A stretch of 64,000 nucleotides of DNA from Streptomyces sp. DH24 (lineage in GTDB: Bacteria; Actinomycetota; Actinomycetes; Streptomycetales; Streptomycetaceae), in NCBI RefSeq assembly GCF_029813775.1, contig NZ_JARVKW010000010.1:1-64000 (forward strand). The letters are read 5' to 3'. The notes under the pieces were generated by a model. That model was not told where the DNA came from. It worked only from the letters and a program-made list of their open reading frames with translations, and ran no database searches. The translations under genes were made by a program, and so were the position numbers. The stretch's first letter is position 1. Each line of letters opens with the position of its first letter. Below are positions 17,161 to 25,995 of the stretch, piece after piece.

Positions 17161-18087
17161 ATGCCCGGCTGGACCGCGCACGACATCCCCGACCAGAGCG
17201 GCCGCGTCGCCGTCGTCACCGGCGCCAACGGCGGGCTCGGGTACGTCACGGCGCTGGAGCTGGCCCGCAAGGGCGCCACGGTCGTGCTGGCCTGCCGGAG
17301 CGAGACACGCGGGCGCGACGCGCTGGACCGCCTCGCCGCCGAAGTCCCCAGCGCTCGAGCCGAGTTGCGGCCGCTCGACCTCGGCGACCTGCGCTCCGTA
17401 CGGGACTTCGCGAGTGGGCTGCCGTACGGGCGGGTCGACCTGCTCGTCAACAACGCCGGGGTGATGGCGCTGCCGTACGGCACGACGGCGGACGGCTTCG
17501 AGACGCAGTTCGGCGTCAACCACCTGGGCCACTTCGCCCTGACCGGGCTGCTGCTGCCCGCCCTGCTGGCCGCGCCCGGCGCCCGGGTCGTCACCGTGTC
17601 GAGCATGCTGCACGCGCTGGCCAACATCGACATCGGCGACCTCAACAGCGAACGCGCCTACCGGCCGTGGGTCGCCTACGCCCGGGCCAAGACCGCCAAC
17701 CTGCTGTTCACGCACGAACTCGCCCGCCGGGCCGCGGCGCACGGCGTCGACCTGCTGGCCGCCGCCGCCCACCCCGGGTACGCGGCGACCGGACTGCAGA
17801 CCGCCGGGCCCCGGGCGTCGGGACGCCGGCTCGCGGAGCGGCTCATGACCCTCGGCAACCGCGTCGTCGCCCAGTCGGCCGAGGCGGGCGCGGCGCCCGT
17901 GCTGTACGCGGCGACCGCGCCCGGGGTCCGCCCGGACTCCTTCACCGGCCCGTCGTTCGCCCTGTGGCGCGGGGCGCCCGCACCGTCCTGGCGGGCGCCC
18001 TGGACCCGGCACGACACGGCCGGGCGACGCCTGTGGACCGCGTCCGAGGAACTGACGGGCGTGACGTACGACGCCCTGGACGGCTGA
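17161..18087 (+). CDS. Short-chain dehydrogenase/reductase
   Basis: A 308-residue SDR of the retinol-dehydrogenase-like kind. The cofactor motif is TGANGGLG (near residue 21), the NNAG motif is present, and the catalytic Ser-Tyr-Lys triad appears as VSSM and YARAKTAN. The RxxR region (ACRSETRGRD) favours NADP. ATG 17161 has GGTGAGGAG six bases upstream; an earlier ATG lacks such a site. It is divergent from the PhoX-like gene and stands alone. The substrate is unknown. Confidence 0.85.
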   Translation: MPGWTAHDIPDQSGRVAVVTGANGGLGYVTALELARKGATVVLACRSETRGRDALDRLAAEVPSARAELRPLDLGDLRSVRDFASGLPYGRVDLLVNNAGVMALPYGTTADGFETQFGVNHLGHFALTGLLLPALLAAPGARVVTVSSMLHALANIDIGDLNSERAYRPWVAYARAKTANLLFTHELARRAAAHGVDLLAAAAHPGYAATGLQTAGPRASGRRLAERLMTLGNRVVAQSAEAGAAPVLYAATAPGVRPDSFTGPSFALWRGAPAPSWRAPWTRHDTAGRRLWTASEELTGVTYDALDG

Positions 18088-18166
18088 GGGAAGGGCCGCA
18101 CCGAGGACCCACCGGATGCCCGTGGCCGCGCCGACCGCACCGGTTCCCACCGGTCGCGGCCCGCGA

Positions 18167-18526
18167 TTAGGAGGCCCGCACCTCGTACGTCGCCACCCGC
18201 ACCCCGTCCTCGTCCAGGCACTGCCCGGTCTCCAGGTCGAAGCGCTGCTTCAGCAGGGGCGAGGCGACGAACGGGCGGCCCCGGTGGGTGCCGGTCAGGC
18301 CGCGGGACAGGACGGCCGCGCCGGTGAACGGGTCGCGGTTGTCGATCGCGTAGAGCTTGCCGGCCCGGTCGGCGAAGAGGGCCACCTGGCGGCCGTCGGG
18401 GAGCAGGGCGGCCACGCCGCGGCCCGGGATCAGCGTGCTCAGGTCGCAGACCGTGAACCAGTCGCCGGTCCCGTCCGCCGGTCGCAGCCGTACCTTCAGA
18501 TCGGTCGTCTCGATAGCGAGGGTCAT
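18167..18526 (-). CDS. nirD: Nitrite reductase small subunit
   Basis: A 119-residue Rieske-fold protein of the NirD type (DWFTVCDLSTLIPGRGVAALL ... GKLYAIDNRDPFTGAAVLSRG ... VASPLLKQRFDLETGQCLDE). As in other NirD proteins the Rieske Cys/His ligands are not conserved. It partners NirB in NADH-dependent reduction of nitrite to ammonium. Its ATG overlaps the nirB stop (ATGA), with GGAAGGAAG upstream, so the two are coupled. It is the last gene of the nir operon. Confidence 0.93.
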   Translation of the reverse strand: MTLAIETTDLKVRLRPADGTGDWFTVCDLSTLIPGRGVAALLPDGRQVALFADRAGKLYAIDNRDPFTGAAVLSRGLTGTHRGRPFVASPLLKQRFDLETGQCLDEDGVRVATYEVRAS

Positions 18527-21156
18527 CGCTGGGCGCTTCCTTCCAGGGCGGATTCCGTGGATTCCTGGGATCGCATGCCGATGGTCAGCAGCGGCAGGTC
18601 GGGCTTGATCTGGTCGCGCTCGGGGACGAACGCGACGACCGGGTCGGGGGTGTCCGGCGCGTTCACGAAGGACACGAACCGGGCCAGCTTCTCGGGGTCG
18701 TTGATGGTCTCGGCCCACTCGTCGCGGTAGTGCGCGATGTGGGCCCGCATCAGGGACTCCAGCTCGTCGCAGATGCCGAGCGAGTCGTGCACGACCACGT
18801 CGCGCACGTGGTCCAGGCCGCCCGGGATGCGCTCCAGCCAGGCCGACGTGCGCTCCAGGCGGTCCGCGGTGCGGATGTAGAACATCAGGAACCGGTCGAT
18901 GAGGCGGACCAGTTCGGCGTCGGAGAGGTCCTGCGCGAGGAGGTCCGCGTGGCGCGGGGTGGCGCCGCCGTTGCCGCCGACGTACAGGTTCCAGCCGTTG
19001 GCCGTGGCGATCACGCCGAAGTCCTTCGACTGGGCCTCCGCACACTCGCGCTGGCAGCCGGAGACCGCCGACTTCAGCTTGTGCGGGGACCTGAGCCCCC
19101 GGTAGCGCAGCTCCAGGTCGATCGCCATGCGGGCCGAGTCCTGGACGCCGTAGCGGCACCAGGTCTGCCCCACACAGGACTTCACCGTCCGCAGCGACTT
19201 GCCGTACGCGTGCCCGGACTCGAAGCCGGCGTCCACCAGCCGGGCCCAGATCAGCGGGAGCTGCTCCACCCGCGCGCCGAACATGTCGATGCGCTGACCG
19301 CCGGTGATCTTCGTGTAGAGCCCGAAGTCGCGGGCGATCTCGCCGATCACGATCAGCTTCTCCGGGGCGATCTCACCGCCGGGGATGCGCGGCACGACCG
19401 AGTACGAGCCGTTCTTCTGCAGGTTGGCCAGGAAGTGGTCGTTGGTGTCCTGCAGGGCGGCCTGCTCGCCGTCCAGGACGTAGCCGCTCGCGCCGATCGC
19501 CGGGGCGAGGGAGGCGATGATCGAGCCGACGGCCGGCTTGCAGACCTCGCAGCCGTCGCCGCCCCGGGCGTCCTCGCGGCCGTGCCGGTCCAGCAGCTCC
19601 TGGTAGGAGCCGATGCGCAGGGCGAGGACGATCTCGTACAACTCCTCGCGGGTCTGCGAGAAGCAGCCGCACAGGCCCTTGTCGACCTCGACGCCGCTCG
19701 CCTCCAGCTCCGCGGTGACGAGCTGGCCGAGCACCTTGACGCAGGAGCCGCAGCCCGTGCCGGCCTTGGTGCACTTCTTCACCTCGGGCACCGTGGTGCA
19801 CTGGTGGTCGGTGACCGCGCCGCGGATCGTGCCCTTGCTGACGTTGTGGCAGGAGCAGACCACCGCGTCGTCCGGCAGCGCGGACGGGCCGAGCTGCGCC
19901 GGGGCACCGGCACCGGCCGGCAGCACCAGCGACTCCGGCGAGACCGGCGGGACCGAGCCGGTGAAGGCGCGCAGCGTGCCGTACGCCTCCGCGTCGCCGA
20001 CCAGGATGCCGCCGAGCAGCGTGCCGTCCCGGCCGACGACCAGCTTCTTGTACAGGCCCGCGCGGGAGTCCGAGTAGACGACGTCCAGGCAGTCCTCGGT
20101 GGTGCCGTGCGCGTCGCCGAAGGACGCCACGTCCACGCCGAGCAGCTTCAGCTTGGTGGACATGTCCGCGCCGGTGAACGTCAGCCGGTCGGTGTCGTCG
20201 TCGGCGATGGCCGCCGCCGCCGTCTCGGCCTGCTCGTAGCCGGGGGCGACCAGCCCGTACACCCGGCCGTCGGCGGCCAGCGCGCACTCGCCGATCGCGA
20301 ACACGTGCGGGTCCGAGACGGTGCGGCACTGCTCGTCCACCGCGATGCCGCCGCGCTCGCCGACCGTCAGACCGCAGTCGCGGGCCAGCTGGTCGCGGGG
20401 GCGGACGCCGGCGGAGAACACCACCAGGTCGGTGGCGAGTTCGGAGCCGTCGGACAGCTTCATGCCGGTGACCGAGCCGTCCTCGCCGACCACGATCTCC
20501 TGCGTGCCGACGCCGGTGTGGACCGACAGGCCCATGTCCTCGATGGTGCGCAGCAGCGCCGCGCCGCCGCCCTCGTCGACCTGCACGGGCATCAGCCGGG
20601 GCGCGAACTCCACGATGTGCGAGGTCAGTCCGAGGCCCTTGAGCGCGCCCGCCGCCTCCAGGCCGAGCAGTCCGCCGCCCACCACGGCGCCGGTCGTCGC
20701 CGTCCTGGCGTACTCCTCGATGGCCAGGAGGTCCTCGATGGTGCGGTAGACGAAGCAGCCGGTGGCGTCCTTGTTCGGGACGGGCGGCACGAACGGGTAG
20801 GAGCCGGTGGCCAGCACCAGGACGTCGTAGTCCACGGCGAACCCGGAGCGCGCCGTCACCTTCCTCGCCTCGCGGTCCACGGTCTCGGCCGGGTCGCCGA
20901 CGCGCAGTTCGATGCCGTGGCCCTCGATGAACTCCCTGTCCGTCATCGACAGGTCCTCGGGCGTCTTGCCCGAGAAGTACGAGGTGAGCTGCACGCGGTC
21001 GTACGCCGGACGCGGCTCCTCGCACAGCACGACCACACGGTGGGTGGCGGTCAGGCCGCGCTCGGCGAGCGCTTCGAGGAAGCGCTGGCCGACCATGCCG
21101 TGGCCGACGAGCACGATCGTGGGGCGGGGCCGGGCGCCAAGAGCCGTCGTGGTCAT
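18523..21156 (-). CDS. nirB: Assimilatory nitrite reductase large subunit
   Basis: An 877-residue cytosolic enzyme reducing nitrite to ammonium. Residues 12-300 are a pyridine-nucleotide flavoprotein (VLVGHGMVGQRF; GGGLLGLEAAG; FAIGEC). A BFD-like [2Fe-2S] domain with CSCHN and CGSC lies near 430-465. C-terminal nitrite/sulfite reductase halves hold siroheme-[4Fe-4S] ligands in SCVGQTWCRYG (about 658-668) and SGCQRECAEAQSKD (about 697-710). The start has GGAGG six bases upstream and overlaps the stop of the flavoprotein gene before it. Expression is probably controlled from the GlnR-like site at 22394-22420. The nearby chelatase gene would provide siroheme. Confidence 0.97.
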   Translation of the reverse strand: MTTTALGARPRPTIVLVGHGMVGQRFLEALAERGLTATHRVVVLCEEPRPAYDRVQLTSYFSGKTPEDLSMTDREFIEGHGIELRVGDPAETVDREARKVTARSGFAVDYDVLVLATGSYPFVPPVPNKDATGCFVYRTIEDLLAIEEYARTATTGAVVGGGLLGLEAAGALKGLGLTSHIVEFAPRLMPVQVDEGGGAALLRTIEDMGLSVHTGVGTQEIVVGEDGSVTGMKLSDGSELATDLVVFSAGVRPRDQLARDCGLTVGERGGIAVDEQCRTVSDPHVFAIGECALAADGRVYGLVAPGYEQAETAAAAIADDDTDRLTFTGADMSTKLKLLGVDVASFGDAHGTTEDCLDVVYSDSRAGLYKKLVVGRDGTLLGGILVGDAEAYGTLRAFTGSVPPVSPESLVLPAGAGAPAQLGPSALPDDAVVCSCHNVSKGTIRGAVTDHQCTTVPEVKKCTKAGTGCGSCVKVLGQLVTAELEASGVEVDKGLCGCFSQTREELYEIVLALRIGSYQELLDRHGREDARGGDGCEVCKPAVGSIIASLAPAIGASGYVLDGEQAALQDTNDHFLANLQKNGSYSVVPRIPGGEIAPEKLIVIGEIARDFGLYTKITGGQRIDMFGARVEQLPLIWARLVDAGFESGHAYGKSLRTVKSCVGQTWCRYGVQDSARMAIDLELRYRGLRSPHKLKSAVSGCQRECAEAQSKDFGVIATANGWNLYVGGNGGATPRHADLLAQDLSDAELVRLIDRFLMFYIRTADRLERTSAWLERIPGGLDHVRDVVVHDSLGICDELESLMRAHIAHYRDEWAETINDPEKLARFVSFVNAPDTPDPVVAFVPERDQIKPDLPLLTIGMRSQESTESALEGSAQR

Positions 21157-22370
21157 CAGGAGCCTCCATCGTTGGTGAGCAGGTGGAGCAGTGGGGCGCC
21201 GTCCGCGGGGAGCGGCTCTGCTCCCTCCCAGGCGCGCGCGAGCGCGCCGACGGTGCCGAGTTCGCCGACGAGGACCCCGCCGACCAGGCGGTCGTCACGG
21301 ACGACGACCTTGCGGTAGGTGCCGCGGGTGGCGTCGGCGAGCTGCACGACGTCGTCGCCGGGGCGGGGCTCCGTCTCGCCGAACGCGGCGAGGTCGAAGG
21401 CGGTCCCCCCGGCGAGCGTGAGCCGGGTCAGGGAACGGGTGCCGGTGTAGCGGGCGGTGCCGTCGCCGGCGAGCACCTCGGCCAGGGCGTCGGCCTGTTC
21501 CAGGGCCGGGGCGGCGAGCCCGTACACCGTGCCGGCGTGCTGGGCGCAGTCGCCGACGGCGTGGATGTGCGGGTCGGAGGTGCGCAGTTCGTCGTCCACG
21601 AGCACGCCCTTGTGGACGGCGAGGCCCGCGTCGCGGGCGAGGCCGGCGCGCGGGTGGACGCCGCAGGCCAGCACGACGAGATCGGCGTCGAGGGCGTAGC
21701 CGTCGGCCATCTCCACGGAGCGGACGGCGCCGCCGACGCAGCGCACGTCGCGCACCCGGCACTCGGTGTGGACCTCGACGCCGAGGTCCAGCAGGTGCCG
21801 GTGGACGAGCCGGGAGGCGTTCGGGTCGAGCTGGCGCTCCATGAGCCGCTCGGCCTGCTGGGCCAGCACGACCTGCGCGCCGCGCACGGCGAGGGCGCGG
21901 GCCGCGGAGACCCCGAGGAGTCCGCCGCCGATGACGACGGCGCGGACGCCGGGGCGGACGGCCTTCGACAGGCCGAGGCAGTCGTCCATGGTGCGGAACG
22001 CGTGCACGCCCTCGGGCAGTTCGTGGTCGTCGGTGAACAGCCCGCGCAGCGGCGGCAGCTTCGGGTTGGAGCCGGTGGCCAGCACGAGCTTGTCGTACGC
22101 GATCACCGAGCCGTCGGCGCAGCTCAGGGTCCGCGCCGCGCGGTCGATGCCGGTGACCCGGGCGCGGGTCAGCTCCGCGGGCGCGGGCAGCGCGATCACC
22201 TCGGGGCTGTACCGCCCGGCCAGCACCTCGGCGAGCAGCACCCGGTTGTACGGCCGGTGCTCCTCCTCGCCGATCAGCAGCGCGGGCGTGCCGAGCTCAC
22301 CGAGCCGCCGGGCGAGCCGTACGCCCGCGAGCCCGGCGCCGATCACCACCACACGCGTATTCGAGGTCAT
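21156..22370 (-). CDS. FAD-dependent NAD(P)H oxidoreductase of the nir operon
   Basis: A 404-residue flavoprotein with two Rossmann motifs (VVVIGAGLAGVRLARRLGE; VVIGGGLLGVSAARALAVRG) and the FAD-site HAVGDCAQH. It is similar in design to the N-terminal part of NirB, and to electron-transfer partners of assimilatory nitrate reductase. As first gene of the nirBD operon, overlapping nirB by one base, it probably delivers reducing equivalents to NasA or NirB. The nasA gene in this window encodes no reductase domain, so this gene is a good candidate NasB. ATG 22370 has only a weak ribosome site. Confidence 0.85.
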   Translation of the reverse strand: MTSNTRVVVIGAGLAGVRLARRLGELGTPALLIGEEEHRPYNRVLLAEVLAGRYSPEVIALPAPAELTRARVTGIDRAARTLSCADGSVIAYDKLVLATGSNPKLPPLRGLFTDDHELPEGVHAFRTMDDCLGLSKAVRPGVRAVVIGGGLLGVSAARALAVRGAQVVLAQQAERLMERQLDPNASRLVHRHLLDLGVEVHTECRVRDVRCVGGAVRSVEMADGYALDADLVVLACGVHPRAGLARDAGLAVHKGVLVDDELRTSDPHIHAVGDCAQHAGTVYGLAAPALEQADALAEVLAGDGTARYTGTRSLTRLTLAGGTAFDLAAFGETEPRPGDDVVQLADATRGTYRKVVVRDDRLVGGVLVGELGTVGALARAWEGAEPLPADGAPLLHLLTNDGGS

Positions 22371-22393
22371 GTCCAGGAGCGTGCGGTGCGGGT

Positions 22394-22420
22394 GTTACCC
22401 GGCGGCATCGCGACTGTTTC
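22394..22420 (-). promoter_or_regulatory. Candidate GlnR operator upstream of the nir operon
   Basis: On the minus strand the sequence reads GAAAC-n6-GATGC-n6-GTAAC, three half-sites at 11-base spacing, matching the Streptomyces GlnR pattern (GTnAC and GAAAC half-sites separated by six bases). It ends 24 bases upstream of the first nir gene. GlnR control of nirB is established in Streptomyces coelicolor. Confidence 0.6.
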
Positions 22421-22580
22421 CCGCGCGGAACGCTGCCCTCAGTGGCGGCGGCGCGGGGGTGTGAGGGTTCGGCGGCGGGCTCCGGGCCCGTTGTGAGGCG
22501 CGGCCAGGCCGGGACGGTGGCCCGGGAGCCGGTCCGGGCGGGCGGGATCGTCCACGACCCGACCGGATAAGGTCGCGATC

Positions 22581-23363
22581 ATGCCCGACATATCCCTGAC
22601 CCTGGTCGTCGTCCTGTGTACAGCCGCGCTCGCGGCCGGGTGGATCGACGCCGTGGTGGGCGGCGGCGGGCTGCTGCTGTTGCCGGCGCTGCTGCTCGGG
22701 CTGCCCGCGAACACGCCGGCCGCGTACGCGCTCGGCACCAACAAGGCGGTCGCCATCGTCGGCACGACGGGCGCGGCGGTGACGTACGCCCGCAAGGCGC
22801 CGGTGGACGTGCGCACCGCCGTGCGGATCGGGCTGGCCGCCCTGGCCGGGTCGTCGGCGGGCGCCTTCTTCGCGGCCGGGATGAGCACCGACGTCCTCAA
22901 GCCGGTGATCATGGTGGTGCTGCTGGGTGTCGCCGCCTTCGTGATCCTCAAGCCCGCCTTCGGCACCGCGCCCGCCGCCGGCCCGGCCGGCCCCCGCCGC
23001 ATCCTCGCCGCGATCGGCCTGGCGGGCCTCGGCATCGGCTTCTACGACGGCCTGGTCGGGCCGGGCACGGGAACGTTCCTGGTACTGGCGCTCACCGCGG
23101 TGCTGCACCTCGACCTCGTCGCCGCCTCCGCCACCGCCAAGATCGTCAACTGCTGCACCAACGCCGGGGCGCTGGCGACGTTCGCCTGGCAGGGCACCGT
23201 GCTGTGGCAGCTGGCCGCGCTGATGGCCGTCTTCAACCTGGCGGGCGGCACCCTGGGCGCCCACACCGCCCTGAAGCAGGGCAGCCGCTTCGTCCGCGTC
23301 GTCCTGCTGACGGTCGTCTTCGCCCTGGTGGCGAACCTGGCGTACGAGCAGTGGCTGGCCTAG
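22581..23363 (+). CDS. TauE/SafE-type membrane permease
   Basis: A 260-residue integral membrane protein of the sulfite/organosulfonate exporter (TSUP) family, with about eight hydrophobic segments and the conserved entry GWIDAVVGGGGLLLLPALLL plus the repeat GFYDGLVGPGTGTFLVLAL. Transport of sulfur anions is typical of the family; the real substrate is unknown. ATG 22581 has AAGG eight bases upstream. It is divergent from the nir operon. Confidence 0.88.
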   Translation: MPDISLTLVVVLCTAALAAGWIDAVVGGGGLLLLPALLLGLPANTPAAYALGTNKAVAIVGTTGAAVTYARKAPVDVRTAVRIGLAALAGSSAGAFFAAGMSTDVLKPVIMVVLLGVAAFVILKPAFGTAPAAGPAGPRRILAAIGLAGLGIGFYDGLVGPGTGTFLVLALTAVLHLDLVAASATAKIVNCCTNAGALATFAWQGTVLWQLAALMAVFNLAGGTLGAHTALKQGSRFVRVVLLTVVFALVANLAYEQWLA

Positions 23364-23565
23364 TCGGGTCCGCGAAGTGGCGTCGTCGCCCGGAGGTCGG
23401 CCGGCCCCCCGGGGCCGGGTCGCGACCCCCCGGGGGTCCGGTCGCGCGACCGGACTGCCGGGGCGCCCGTCGCGCGACCGGACTGCCGGGGGCCGGTCGT
23501 GCGAGCGAGCTCCCGGGTCGCCCGGTCGTGCGACGGGCGCCCCCGGGCGGGAGCGGCCGTCGGGC
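23364..23565. repeat. Intergenic region with short direct repeats
   Basis: Between two converging genes. GTCGCGCGACCGGACTGCCG occurs nearly twice (about 23440 and 23470), with a third degenerate copy. The 20-base GTGGCGTCGTCGCCCGGAGG at 23377-23396 also occurs at 149-168. Both copies of the 20-mer lie just past a gene's 3' end. Confidence 0.6.
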
Positions 23566-24600
23566 TCAGCCGCCGATCAGGGACCGCCAGGTCTCCGGTC
23601 CGACGATGCCGTCCACGGTGAGGCCCTTGGCCTGCTGGAAGCCGCGCACCGCGGAGGCGGTGGCCGAGCCGAACACGCCGTCGGCGGCGAGGCTGTTGCC
23701 CTGGGAGTTGAGCTGGAGCTGCGCGGCGCGGACCGCGTCCCCGGAGGAGCCCTCCTTGACCGTGCTGATCAGCGCGGACCAGGTCCGGGGCCCGATGACG
23801 CCGTCCACGGCGAGGCCCTTGGCCTGCTGGAAGGCCCGGACCTTGGCGTCGGTGTCGGGCCCGAAGGCGCCGTCCGCGGCGAGGCGGTAACCGCGGCCGC
23901 TGAGCAGGTACTGGGCGGTCTTGACGTCCGTACCGCTCGCGCCCCTGGCGAGGGTCGGCCAGCTGCCGGTGGACGGCGGCGGGGTGGTGCTGTCGGAGAT
24001 GTTCACCGGGCGGTACGGCTTGTACTCGCTGCCCGAGCTCAGGCCGTAGCTCAGCGTGCGGTGGGTGGTGCCGTAGGTGCCGCGCTGCTCGTAGGCCCAG
24101 TAGGAGCTGCGCGAGGAGTCCGTCCACTTCTCGAAGATGACGACGTGCCGGGTGGTGTTGCTGCCGTCGGCGTCGATGAGCAGGTCACCGGGCTGCAGGC
24201 TGCCCAGGCTGATCGGGGTGGTCAGGCTGCGGTCGCCCGCCAGGCCGACGGTGTTGGGGCCCGGCTTCCACAGGCCGAGCGTCATCGAGACGTAGCCCGA
24301 GCAGTCCTGCCGGTAGCCGTCGGACCACACCTTGGTCTGGCTGTACGGCACGGGGCCGCCGTTGTTGGCCGTGAGCCACGTCGCCGCGCGGCGCAGGACC
24401 TCGGCCCGGGTGACGGGCGCCGCGGCGGCGGTGGTGACCTGGTCCGGCCGGCTGACGGTCTGGGTCACGCCGGCGTTCTGGGTGGCGGGCGCGGCGGTCG
24501 CCGACTGGCCGACCAGCAGGCCGCCGAACCCGAGGGCCGCGGCCGAAGCCACGGCCACGGCGACGGTGGCCTTGCGTGTGGTGCGGGAGTGCCTGGACAT
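23566..24600 (-). CDS. Secreted NlpC/P60-like peptidase with two peptidoglycan-binding domains
   Basis: A 344-residue exported protein. Residues 1-37 are a signal peptide (VAVASAAALGFGGLLVGQSATAAPA). Residues 60-200 resemble an NlpC/P60-type papain-fold domain with the nucleophile in QDCSGYVSM (Cys near 98) and His in TRHVVIFEKW. A Pro/Ser linker leads to two PG_binding_1 repeats (about 215-275 and 280-342), each with the pattern LAADGxFGxxTxxxVRxFQQAKGLxVDGxxGPxTW. It probably cleaves or remodels peptidoglycan. ATG 24600 has AGGAGG four bases upstream. It is monocistronic. The 213 bases upstream (24601-24813) hold AT-richer promoter DNA. Confidence 0.9.
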   Translation of the reverse strand: MSRHSRTTRKATVAVAVASAAALGFGGLLVGQSATAAPATQNAGVTQTVSRPDQVTTAAAAPVTRAEVLRRAATWLTANNGGPVPYSQTKVWSDGYRQDCSGYVSMTLGLWKPGPNTVGLAGDRSLTTPISLGSLQPGDLLIDADGSNTTRHVVIFEKWTDSSRSSYWAYEQRGTYGTTHRTLSYGLSSGSEYKPYRPVNISDSTTPPPSTGSWPTLARGASGTDVKTAQYLLSGRGYRLAADGAFGPDTDAKVRAFQQAKGLAVDGVIGPRTWSALISTVKEGSSGDAVRAAQLQLNSQGNSLAADGVFGSATASAVRGFQQAKGLTVDGIVGPETWRSLIGG

Positions 24601-24813
24601 CGGTCCTCCTGGTGGGGGGCTGGGAGTGGAGTCCTGACGGGCCCATCATGTCCTGGACATGACATTCCGTCGGGTGATCCGCCCACGACGGTTGCCGTAC
24701 ATCCTCGCCCTCCACCGAACCTTCATCGCGAGCCGGACCGAATCCGTGCCGGAAGCGGCAAATCCGCGAACGGTCTCGCGGCGCGGGGACGGTTCGGACG
24801 AAGGCCCCGGGGC

Positions 24814-25440
24814 TCAGCCGCCGCCCGGGCCCGTCAGGTGGGCGAAGACGACCACGTTGCCCTGGTAGCCGGTGCCGCGCGAGTAGCCGCCGCCGCAGGT
24901 GATGACCCGCAGCTCGGGGCGGTTCGCCGGGCCGTACACCTTCTCGTCCGGGAAGTTCCGCGCGGCGTACACCTCGACCGCGTCCACGGTGAACACGGCG
25001 ACGCCGCCGTCGCGCCGGTCGACCTCGATCCTGCTGCCCTTCTTCAGGGCGCCGAGCCGGTAGAACACGGCGGGGCCGTCGGCGTTGTCGACGTGACCCG
25101 CGACGATCGCGGTGCCCGTCTCGCCGGGCGTCGTGCCGGCCTCGTACCAGCCGGCGAGGTTGCGCTGCTCGGCCGGCGGCACGTCGAGGCTGCCGGACGG
25201 GGTGAGGCCGAGGCCGGTCAGGGGGGCGTCCACCCGGATCGCGGGGATGCGGATGCGGTCGGGCGGGGAGGGCGGCAGCGCGGGCGCCGCGGGCCGCTCG
25301 CCGTCCTGCCCGGAGCGGGCCTGCGCGGGGGACGGCTGGGGCGGGGCGTGCGAGGCGGTGCCGTTGCTCAGCAGCCAGGCGCCGGAACAGAGGGCGACCG
25401 CGGTGACGGCCCCGGTGACCGTGTTGCCGAGCCTGCGCAT
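24814..25440 (-). CDS. Class F sortase
   Basis: A 208-residue membrane-anchored transpeptidase. Residues 8-27 are the membrane segment (VTGAVTAVALCSGAWLLSNG), followed by a Pro/Ala-rich linker and the sortase beta-barrel. The catalytic His is in TAIVAGHVDNADG (about 115) and the Cys in LRVITCGGGYSRGTGYQGN (about 181), the TCGGG form typical of class F. ATG 25440 has AGAGAGG upstream. The frame is open further upstream through a 42-bp repeat block, but those codons lack a start site and would bury the membrane segment. The adjacent gene at 25996 encodes a surface protein that is the likely partner. Confidence 0.92.
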   Translation of the reverse strand: MRRLGNTVTGAVTAVALCSGAWLLSNGTASHAPPQPSPAQARSGQDGERPAAPALPPSPPDRIRIPAIRVDAPLTGLGLTPSGSLDVPPAEQRNLAGWYEAGTTPGETGTAIVAGHVDNADGPAVFYRLGALKKGSRIEVDRRDGGVAVFTVDAVEVYAARNFPDEKVYGPANRPELRVITCGGGYSRGTGYQGNVVVFAHLTGPGGG

Positions 25441-25507
25441 GACGAACCTCTCTGGGCCTGGCGGCCCACACGGGGGAGCGGGGCCGGTGATGGGCGACGC
25501 ACCCGGT

Positions 25508-25860
25508 CGGGCGCCGGACGGGACATCGGTGGGGGTCGGGCTTGCGGGCGGGCGCTGGACGGGGCGTTGGTGGGTGGGCCGGCTTGTGGCCGGGTGCCGG
25601 ACCGGGGCGTTGGTGGGCGGGCCCGCTTGTGGCCGGGCGCCGCACGGGGGATCGGTGGGGGTCGGGCTTGTGGCCGGGTGCCGCACGGGGGGTTGGTGGG
25701 TGGGCCGGCTTGTGGCCGGGTGCCGGACCGGGGCGTTGGTGGGCGGGCCCGCTTGTGGCCGGGCGCCGCACGGGGGACCGGCGGGTGTCCCGTTCGCGGC
25801 AGGTGGCCGCACGGGGCATCGGCGGGTGTCCGGCTCCCGCCGGGCGCCGCACGGGATGCC
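25508..25860. repeat. About 42-bp tandem repeat block (roughly 8.5 copies)
   Basis: A GC-rich unit of 39-43 bases, with the core GCTTGTGGCCGGGYGCCG and a GTTGGTGGG-like segment, repeats head to tail across the 555-base gap (25441-25995) between sortase and surface protein. Copies are imperfect, and a three-unit higher-order period of about 126 bases is visible (the units near 25589 and 25715 are identical). Unit lengths vary and are not multiples of three, so it is probably non-coding. It is not a CRISPR, since there are no unique spacers. Confidence 0.85.
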
Positions 25861-25995
25861 AACGGCGTGCCGGACCCGCGGCCCTGCCCGTCACCGCGCG
25901 GACCGCCCCGTGCCCCCTCCGGGCCGCGAGGGGCGTCGGACCCGGAGGGGGAGGGGAGTTCGCGGTACCGGCGGACGGGCAGCGGAGGGTGCCCG

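Noticed and set aside
24814..25812. Sortase with a ~120-residue Pro-rich repeat N-terminus
   Set aside because: The frame is open through the 42-bp repeats, but a proper ribosome site and membrane segment start at 25440, and repeat unit lengths are not multiples of three.
25508..25860. Repeat array considered as a CRISPR
   Set aside because: The repeats abut one another with no unique spacers of constant length, unit length varies, and no cas genes are near.
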